From Galaxea fascicularis (Eukaryota > Cnidaria > Anthozoa > Scleractinia > Euphylliidae), in contig OX419341.1 in assembly GCA_948470475.1 (NCBI GenBank), positions 22,364,707-22,428,706 of the forward strand: DNA of 64,000 bases. Direction: 5' to 3'. The notes beneath the pieces are model-generated. The model worked only from the letters and a program-made list of their open reading frames with translations, searched no databases and was not told where the DNA came from. The translations under genes and the position numbers were made by a program. Every line of letters begins with the position of its first letter. Position 1 is the first letter of the stretch. This document shows positions 56,001 to 64,000 of this stretch, piece after piece.

Positions 56001-58849
56001 TATTTGTGCTTTCCGAGCAGAATGGCACAACTTGCTAGTTAATACTGAGCAAATGTCAATTTCTTGTTCACATCCAATAAAGATCAGAAGCACTGTCAAT
56101 GATGACGGAGCCCTTTGCACTTGCACCGGATAAAAATTTTTCGCGCGTTTTTCTCCAGTGTTTCATGTATATTTGCGTCATCGAGTAGATGCTATCAGCT
56201 CTTTTCGTTCTGTGATATCTGGTTTAGTTTGTTTAATAAAGCAGAAAATCAACTTCTTACACTCGACGTTGATTTGGTCACCCGTATTGGCATATTGTAC
56301 ATTTTGCAAGTCGGAAATAAACAAATACGAACACCCTATTTATGCAATGCATTACGGTCCAGAAAGGGATATATCGATGATGCCTTTCCGATAAGAAATT
56401 TGTGCATATTATCGGACAAACACCGTTAATAACGAACAAATAAAGACCAAAATACCCTTCTTGAATCTATAGATATACTGACTAAGCTGTCTTTGTAAAA
56501 ACAATGCGACCTCTGGGAAACCAAACAAGTAGTCTGACACCACGGAATTCCGAAAGGTATGCAAGAAAAAAAAATGTTTTTCGTGAATAGAAAGCAGAAA
56601 CGTTCCCTCTTTGATACGACTGTGTATTTAAAGAGTAGTTGTAATCACCAACAATAGCCATGGTAACCTCAATCGCCGAAACCTTTTGGCTTTCTTAAAC
56701 CTTTCAGGCCCCTTCTTCCAAACCGGCCCCCAAACAACGACTTTTTTTCCTTTCTTGTTTTCTTTTGCATTTCGCAATTTATTTTCGCGCCAGTAGTTTT
56801 TGAGGTGAGTTCAGAACTCTTTGCTCGGTTGGATTCAAACCACAGTATTATGAATTAGTTTAGAGAACGACAACACAACTTATTGCTGGATGAGATTCCT
56901 TTGCAATTACCGGGCTGTGAGGTTATTAGCTGTTTTAGAAGTAAGGATAATAACTCTACGATCCATGCGATTTTTCTTCAGTTCTCTTTCCTTCTCGTAC
57001 ATAGGTACAGACTGACTGACAGGGTTAAATTCCTCGAAAATGTCTTTGAGTTTTTGCAACCGCCTTAATCGTAGCCACCCTTTATTGTTGCCGCCAATTC
57101 AGGCGCTTGACAGAGGCACAGAAGGCTTGAAACGGCGCCCCCAAAGATGTGTGGCGGCTGTACTAAAACCTTGCTACCCGAAACATTTATTTTATCTGAA
57201 TACTGATTGAGATAGCAGAGGTAGGGAATTGTACAAATTGATCCAACCTTTGTTGTTGGCTGACATCGCTACTCCACGACGGTCTGTGATGAGAATCGGT
57301 CTTGTTTGTCCGCTCGCTCACTCTTCTAGCTGTTACTATCCGTGCAGGTGTGTATGAATTGATCATGCCTGTTTCGATTTCACATCCACGGATTGAATAT
57401 ACAATATTGCTTTTATTCAATATTAAGGGCAGTTTAAGTGATTGTGACGAAAGCGCCATGAACTGAAGTACTTTTAATCCCGGAGATGAAATTAGGTGGT
57501 TTTACATTTGATCGCGCGTGAAACGGGGACGATTTGAGTTTTAAACCAACAAGGGGTTCTTCATGGCCCCAAAACACTTTCTCTGACTTGGAAGAATTGA
57601 TCGACCTGCGGACATTTACTGAAATTTCCATCCACCTCTCTTTAAATAAAATAACATACCTTGTCGTGCTACTTTCTTTGTATCGTCCTTTTGTCTGTGA
57701 TATTTTGGTGATGTAATTACAGCTATCATCCTTGGAAAAAGGTAAACTTGCTAGACGCCCGTCGTCATTGAAACCATTAATTGACGAACCGCTTAAATTT
57801 GCACCATCTCGAAAAGCTTGCACCAAGCGTCACTGAAGACTGAAAAACGGACGGAAAGCCTTGAGTAAAATGGCCTGGAACAAAGCTTCGAGGCAAACAA
57901 ACTCTGGCCAAACAATAAAAACCAGTTCGATATACTTAATATCTGGCCCGAAATTTACTTCGCAAATTATTGTGACTACACGAGGCAAATGCTGTTTTCC
58001 CGCACGGCTTGACTATAACAAAAACAAATTGTGAGTTCCCAGTTAAGAGATACCTGGGAAAATTTGTCACGATCCATCTATTGCTATTAGAAAGTTGAAT
58101 GTAGCCCAACCTCCATACGCATATTTACTGTCTGTAGACATCGAATATTAAAACAGTATAGGCATATTGCAAATTGTTTGTGGATTACGAACTAGCTGGG
58201 AACATAACGTTTTCTAACTCAAACGAGGCGAACATTGATTATGACATGACATTCTATAATTAAAGAGAGATTTCATAAACAAGAGAAGAGAATTATTAAA
58301 AAAATATGAGGACTTCAATTTTTCAGGTATTCTCGCTCGCTTTTTCATGTCCTATTGTATTTCGTTCTTCAATGCGTTTTTGTTTGTTATTATTTTTTAT
58401 CTATTGTGTTCAATATCCCTCGCTTCTGGTGTCTTGTCAGTTAATTAAGACAAACCGATCGATTAAAAATGTTGATAGTTTCAAACGCTTTACCAGGTAT
58501 AATTATTCACGATACGCTTCCTAATCTTTTTTTTTTTTTTGCAATTTTCTACTACTTTTGTTTTGTTTTCCGACGATCAATACTTCTTAAAAGGAAATTT
58601 TACGGAAGTTATCTGCTTTGTTATCGCATTACCGTGTGAGCACTGTATTGTAAGACTATAAGCAAAGAGAAAAAGTATTGAACTGACAGTTATTTTTTTG
58701 GTATGCCAGTTGTAGAATATTCATAACTGTTGTGATTGTAGAAATGCGACATGTAAATTTTGAGGACGCCTTTGACAGAATGCAATGACTACCACATACA
58801 CTCTGCCGTATCCTTATCTCCATTTTTAGCTTGGGCTATGTTCGTGTTA
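50061..58849. other. Gene-free region upstream of FGF
   Basis: Only short, unrelated open frames. None shows a domain, a splice chain or clear repeat identity. A CG-alternating stretch (GCGCGCGCGC) at about 50254 lies 190 bases from the FGF start. Unseen regulatory elements for FGF are likely here but cannot be picked by eye. Confidence 0.45.
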
Positions 58850-59293
58850 AAGGTTTGTAGTTTCTAAACAAACTGTCGTTCTGCGTCGGTAAGGGAGTTG
58901 TACACAAGAATTTGGTTTTAAAAACGGAGTTGATAATGTAAATTGACCACTGTACAGGGATTCTAAAAGCTGACGTTTCGAGCGTTAGCTCTTCGTCAGA
59001 GCGAGTCGAGGAATTGTGGGTTGTGTGTGGTTTATATAGAGGAGATGGAGCTACGCTATTGGCCGGTGTAAACATGCAACGTAAAAAAAAAAAAAAAAGA
59101 ATAGATTAGTTGAGTGAAAAACGTTCGTTAATACCGTGGGGATTAAGTGTGCTGATTTGGAATATGAATTTTTGTTCTAGATTCTTGCGGCTTTCCCTGG
59201 TACCTTGATGTAGGGAAAGGCCGCAAGATAGCCATGTGTTGTTTGGAGTGGTTAGGGAGATAAAAAGGACGAGCGACTGGCTTGGATGCGTGT
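58850..59293 (-). mobile_element. 5'-truncated Penelope-like element: GIY-YIG tail, 3' end and hammerhead
   Basis: On the minus strand, from 59291 down to the TAA at 59106, one frame reads ASKPVARPFYLPNHSKQHMA, then CGLSLHQGT and LNPHGINERFSLN, which is the C-terminus of a PLE GIY-YIG endonuclease with its natural stop. It is followed by a homopolymer (T16 on this strand), then a 3' region with a hammerhead core at 58969-59002, and the shared PLE terminal sequence down to about 58850. The coding part begins abruptly near 59291, as expected for a 5'-truncated insertion. Confidence 0.8.
58969..59002 (-). ncRNA. PLE hammerhead ribozyme core
   Basis: Minus strand shows GCT, CTGACGA, a stem II of GAGC/GCTC with TAAC loop, GAAA, then ACGTC and AGC. 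CUGANGA and GAAA are the conserved hammerhead core; the self-complementary ACGT at stem III is typical of the minimal dimer-forming hammerheads known from Penelope-like elements. GTC is the expected cleavage triplet. Stem II is perfect here. Activity is not shown by sequence. Confidence 0.75.
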
Positions 59294-59420
59294 TAGTTCA
59301 TCTCCTGGTATTCTAACCTCAAACGACTCTGGCAGGGTATGTTTATATGGTACTTTTCAAACCAGTTTTGAATCTACAGCCGAAGGCTCGCGGAGCTTGC
59401 CATATAACAACATTTGTTAT

Positions 59421-59512
59421 TATATCTCTAAAGCCAGTACGCGCGCTGTGACTGGTCAATTTTGCGGGCCGTATTCCACTGCAGAGCTCGCTAAATTTGA
59501 AAGTTTCCTTTC
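59421..59512 (+). repeat. Dispersed short repeat, copy 2
   Basis: Same family as 27941-28032, about 130 bases from the PLE end. Gene-free flank. Confidence 0.55.
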
Positions 59513-60601
59513 CAGCGCGTAAGAACATCGTTTTCATCATTGTTTCACGCTCACACTTAATACCTTTGAAGCGATAATTACTATGATTTTACATTTCATG
59601 TGACCAAGATTTGAAAGATCGTACTCCTACTGTATCTCGTCAGTCCTCGTACTTAATTCAAGGTTCCTATAAGCCACACAGGCTGGAAGCGAGCGAGGTT
59701 ACACTGCCCGAGAACCAGGTTGTAGAAGCAGGGCATGGTTCGTTCACCTATTAAAGTAACCCATTACACGGAAGCATAATCAACCAGCCTGAAATTAATT
59801 TTTAAACTGAAGGATACAGTATGTGTTGCCCTTTTAGCACAGACTAGGTAGCTTGCGCAAGTCATTAAGATGAATTTCCATTCCCTAGCATACTGCATAC
59901 AAATGTCAATTTTTGGAAATTCGTCTAAGGAATACGTGTCGCTTCCTTAACTTCGGGTTTCGTTGAATTGAATTATTTTCTTGTGTGGCCATGCATGACT
60001 CCAACATTATCGCGTTCATGAGTCTGGACCAAATGATCGAGATACAATGCTGAATTTTTGGTGATCACGAAGGAAACGTAGTAAGAATTCTTCAACAGAT
60101 GTTGAGATGGTGCGCAAAGCTATAATTGATCATTCTGAACTGCTCAGGATTCCAAACGGTCAGGTAACAGGATTTGTTAATTCACGTAGAACAGCAAATG
60201 TATTAAAGCACCTAACCTTTTATGAGAACGTCAACAAGTCCAAAGGCCGGTCACGATTGTTAAGCTTGTCTCATCTGCCCAAAAATGGAATAATCGGCTA
60301 TAATTTATGTAATTGGATTCACAGCTGTAACGCTGCTCAAGAATATTCTTCCACACGATGTTCCGCTATAGCATTAGTAGTTTAAACCAACAGGTCGTGG
60401 CGCTTTGTTAAAGTCGAAGAAACGTCAATTACTTTGTTATCCATTGAAAAGTACAAAACGTTTCCAATAAACTAATTACCACAAGGTAAATAATTAAAAG
60501 AAAGAAAACAAAAAGTGCATGAAAATAGAATGGTAAGGACACGAACTAGTCTGAACAACATTGAAAGCCCGAAAGGACTCAAGACCTTAGTGTTGGTAAC
60601 A

Positions 60602-60840
60602 TAGGCGTACGGGCCGGGGGGAAGGGGGGGGCTGCAGCCTCCCCCCCCAAAAAAAAATTTGGGCAACCTAGATTTTTTGGGCAGCAAGAGAAATTTGGGC
60701 AAAGCCAATTATTTATTTATTCATATGTAGGCCATTGTTAGTGCATCGTATGATCCTCGTTTCCTTTCGACTGTTTCGTAAAATTTGGGCAACTTGCCCC
60801 CCCCCCCCACCCCCGTGGCAAAAAAATGCCCGTACGCCTA
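60602..60840. mobile_element. MITE with TAGGCGTACGGGC ends
   Basis: TAGGCGTACGGGC at the left and GCCCGTACGCCTA at the right are exact inverted copies. The inside has AAATTTGGGCAA repeated on both arms and long G and C runs. Confidence 0.8.
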
Positions 60841-62524
60841 TGGTTGGTAAACAGTTACCAGAGGTACCAAACGTTGCATATTTCAGTCCTCTGGCGAGAT
60901 CTAGAACTTGGTTTCTTTCATTCGGTTTTCAACACTTTCCAGGGGAAAAAACGTGATTTCAGTGATCAAAAATTGTAATGAGATAAAGCTTAAAGTGAAG
61001 TGAAGGCACTAACAGTACCCGTAATGATAAATTCAATTAAGACTTTAAAGTGGACGATAATGTAAGTCTTCTTACACTAAATGGAGTTAATATTCATGAA
61101 CTTACTTTTGTTACGTCCGACTATGTGAAATGATCCACTCTCGCCGAGAATCTACCAGCCTAATGGATTTGTTTTGCAGCGATAGCGAAGTATTTAAACA
61201 ACGCACTTAAACAAGTCGCGCCTTAACATCATTTGCCCACATTTTAGCATAATTTCGTGACGGCCGGCATTGCTCACGTATTGGGGAGTTTTGCCTGAGT
61301 TGTTTCGTTCCAAGCGTTGCAAAATAAAAGCTTGTGGCATTTTGCTCCCTCAAACGTTAAACCCATGATTGAACCTATTCAAATTGTTGTAACTAATACT
61401 CATAAGTCCAGTTAAAAGTGATTCATTATTCTTATCATTCCAAGAAGAGCTGAGATTCAGACACCCACATTCCCATAAAAAAAACATTAAAGAAGATGTT
61501 TCTGATGATTTGACCCAGACTGAAAGAAAGCTCTTTTCCTTAGGCTGAGAAGGTGTAAGGCCAACCATTTACGTGGCATCCGCATCATGATCAAGAAGAG
61601 CATAATTAAGAAAACATCCTATAGTAGCCTGGGAACAATAAAGACAATTTACTTTACTTTGAGAGGTGGTTATTAAAAGGTGAATGGCCACAGAAACGAG
61701 CTTCGGTAGATTTTGTTTTCTCCGTCATAAATTCCATTCCAAGCGTCTTGAAGACGGCGTCAGTGATATATCACAGCTTTAGCCTTGCGTTCCTACACGT
61801 GTCGGAATTTACATGGACCGATGAATTAACGATTGGTGTTAAAGCGTTTGTTTATTATAGGTATTTTAAGTGGATATGTCAGCGATTATTTATTTTGGCA
61901 TCTTATTGTTAACCACAGGGTAGCATTACTGATTTGTGTTTGATATTCATGTCGTGACTTTAATTGTTTCTTAATACTTAGTTGCTCGGACTCGGATTTT
62001 CAAGGTTCAGTCACATAAGGTCGGTTTGGTTTTACGGTGTCTCGCTGTCAACTCGGTTTGCGAACCTTCGTTGCTTTGACAAAAGAGAAAGACTGACCAT
62101 TCGCTCAATAGAACGCATGCTGGCGAAGACAGAAATGGTTGGCGAATATTTCCGGACACGCTTTCAAACAGTGGAAGACTGACTTATTTACCAGAGGCCA
62201 GATTCTTATCTCTCGACGCCCTCATTAGTTAAGATGCCTGCTAAGTATTGCTTTCTCCCAATAGCCAATTGTTTTTATATGTTAGAAAACAATACATCTA
62301 CATCTACATAATATATTTGCAAAATCCTTTAAGGACATCCAGCAAATTCCAGTGCAAAGTGCAAAAATAAAAATAAATGAATAACTATATGCAGATGAGG
62401 TAATAAATGATTGTGGTATGCTGAATAATCATAAAATAAATAACAATCAGCTAACAATTAAGATAATAAAACCAGAACTTAAACAGAGATAAAGTTATTT
62501 GCAGCTGTTTTAAAAAGTCTTATT

Positions 62525-63672
62525 GACGTCATGTTTATGATATTTGGCGGTAAACTGTTCCACTCATTAATTGTTCTAGGCTAGAAACTATATTTATACT
62601 CATCTTTGTAGTTTTCATTACAGATTTATGTTTCACATAAGGTGGTACATTGATTGCTGCTTGGCCATGCCGTGTCTTGTACATCAAAGATAGTCTGTTC
62701 ACTTTCCTTCTATGCTCCAATGTTGGCCACTTAAGGTGGTTTAGCGCTTGGCGTTTGGGTAACTCATCTCTCCAGTCTTGAATATGCTTTAGTGGCAAAA
62801 CACGCAGCACGTCGCTGTTAGTACTTGCTCGAGCCAGGATTTTTGATACATCCTATAAGGATCCTATGCAGTCCTTCCATATTCTAGGATAGGTGTATTC
62901 CTGCGCTTTAACTCTTTCTGGACACGAGTGGAGATTCCATTTAATGCAGCCTAAGGTCTCATTTGCTTTATTGTTCACATACAAGATATGAGTTTTTCAG
63001 TTAAGTGTTTCTGATATGGTAATGCCCTGATAAGGTTTGTGGTCAACAGCCCAGTGTTATTGTCTGACCTAGCATGGTGTAATAGGGTATACTTTTTAGG
63101 GTTCTTGATCCTATGAATCCGAAGAACATAACTTTTAGAGGGGTGGAAGTTCATTTGCCACTCCTGTTCCCAGATAACAAGGCTGTCTAGATCACGTTGG
63201 AGATGGAGAGCATCACTCGCATAATAGACAAGGCCATACAGGAGGGTGTCAGTCAGCAAAAAAGTTTCAGATTGGATGAGATGTTATTGCCCATGTCATT
63301 AATATAAAGTAAAAAGCAAAGGGGCCCTAAGACTGTTCCTTGTGGGACTCCTGATATCACATTTGACTTCTCATTATGTTCACCTTCTAATATCACTTGC
63401 TGAGTTCTGTTTAACAGCCATGAGTGCATCCAGTTTAGATGGTGGCCACGGATGCCATAATATTCAAGTTTTAAGAGCAGACGATTGCGCACAACAGTGC
63501 AGTCGAATGCCTTTGAGAAATCCAGTATTAAAAGGTCGGTTTGGTTTCTGTAGTTAATTGAGCGTGCCAAGTGTTCTATGGTGTTAATAAGTTGTGTCTC
63601 ACATGAATTATTACTCCTGAAGCCATGTTGATCATCAACTTACACATTATGTGCATCTAGGTGTGTCATATA
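62525..63672 (-). pseudogene. Decayed non-LTR retrotransposon (reverse transcriptase)
   Basis: On the minus strand, 63570-63253 reads [11 protein letters not shown] and [20 protein letters not shown], the RT palm motifs of CR1/Jockey-type LINEs. A frameshift near 63255 leads into [10 protein letters not shown], where the catalytic FADD should be, so the active site is lost. It goes on with WEQEWQMNFHPSKS and, after several stops, WPTLEHRRKVNRLSLMYKTR near 62720. Upstream to about 63670 [17 protein letters not shown] coding is visible after a stop. No endonuclease domain was seen in the window. Confidence 0.85.
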
Positions 63673-63681
63673 CTTAGATAC

Positions 63682-63900
63682 TTAGCTTAGAATGCCTTCC
63701 TGAATTTGGCCCCACGACCGTGACAGGTGGAAGTGACGCTCACTAATTACTACGATTATCAATTGAGTTTGGATCGAGGGAAGTTTGGCGCCCAAGTTTT
63801 GCCGTTGAAACCACGTTGTTGTCAAGGGTAACGCAAATAGTATCCATTGGCAACTTTTCGGGGTGTCATGTTGCTGTGAACATCCGAAAACCGTGCACAC
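63682..63900 (-). pseudogene. Possible THAP-like zinc-finger fragment
   Basis: An open frame reads CTVFGCSQQH at the start and ISERHFH about 45 residues later. This resembles the THAP layout (C-x(2-4)-C, then C-x2-H-F), but the third Cys is Ser. THAP domains are DNA-binding and common in P-type transposases and their derivatives. It may be a transposon scrap or the edge of a gene outside the window. Confidence 0.3.
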
Positions 63901-64000
63901 TAGAAATATTTATGGAATGTTACTGTGTTTGAAGTAAAAAGCCAATCACGCGAGAGAAATCTAAACCGCAAAAAGTATCGGTAATAGTAGGTGGTTTCGT

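Larger units (their letters stand above)
59294..62524. other. Gene-free region between PLE and LINE remnants
   Basis: Holds the dispersed repeat at 59421, the MITE at 60602-60840 and otherwise unremarkable AT-rich sequence. No gene recognised. Confidence 0.45.

Noticed and set aside
57434..57826. 130-codon minus-strand open frame
   Set aside because: No domain, signal peptide or splice chain; length is within chance for 64 kb.

Overview
The window looks like anthozoan cnidarian nuclear DNA, most likely from a stony coral. It is AT-rich and intron-dense with GT-AG introns, it carries cnidarian-type FGF and battenin genes, and it is full of short tRNA-derived SINEs, fold-back MITEs and Penelope-like retroelement (PLE) ends of the kind common in hexacorals. 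No bacterial features are visible. The species is an inference. All gene models below were built by hand from splice sites, reading phase and motif recognition.

Three multi-exon protein genes can be assembled, and the phases at every exon junction agree. (1) Minus strand, 20609 to 2996: a 21-exon gene for a predicted 1197-residue protein with Tec-family order (PH, BTK zinc motif, SH3, SH2, kinase fold). The kinase domain is dead at the glycine loop, VAIK lysine, HRD and DFG, and the PH, SH3 and SH2 ligand residues also look lost. The last exon adds a 576-residue coiled-coil and acidic tail. I know of no described Tec protein of this kind; it is the most interesting item here. (2) Plus strand, 21709 to 39602: a complete 16-exon CLN3 (battenin) gene, predicted 442 residues. 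It starts 1.1 kb from the Tec-like gene in head-to-head orientation. (3) Minus strand, 50060 to 42626: a complete four-exon secreted fibroblast growth factor, predicted 202 residues, convergent with CLN3.

The introns and spacers carry mobile elements: a decayed PLE in CLN3 intron 4, a 5'-truncated PLE at 58.85-59.29 kb with an intact hammerhead ribozyme core, further hammerhead copies at 30.4 and 43.4 kb, many fold-back MITEs (including a TTAA-flanked one nested inside another element at 38.5-39.0 kb), several SINEs, and a decayed non-LTR retrotransposon plus a THAP-like fragment at the right end. From about 50.1 to 58.8 kb I recognise no gene; this is the upstream flank of the FGF gene.
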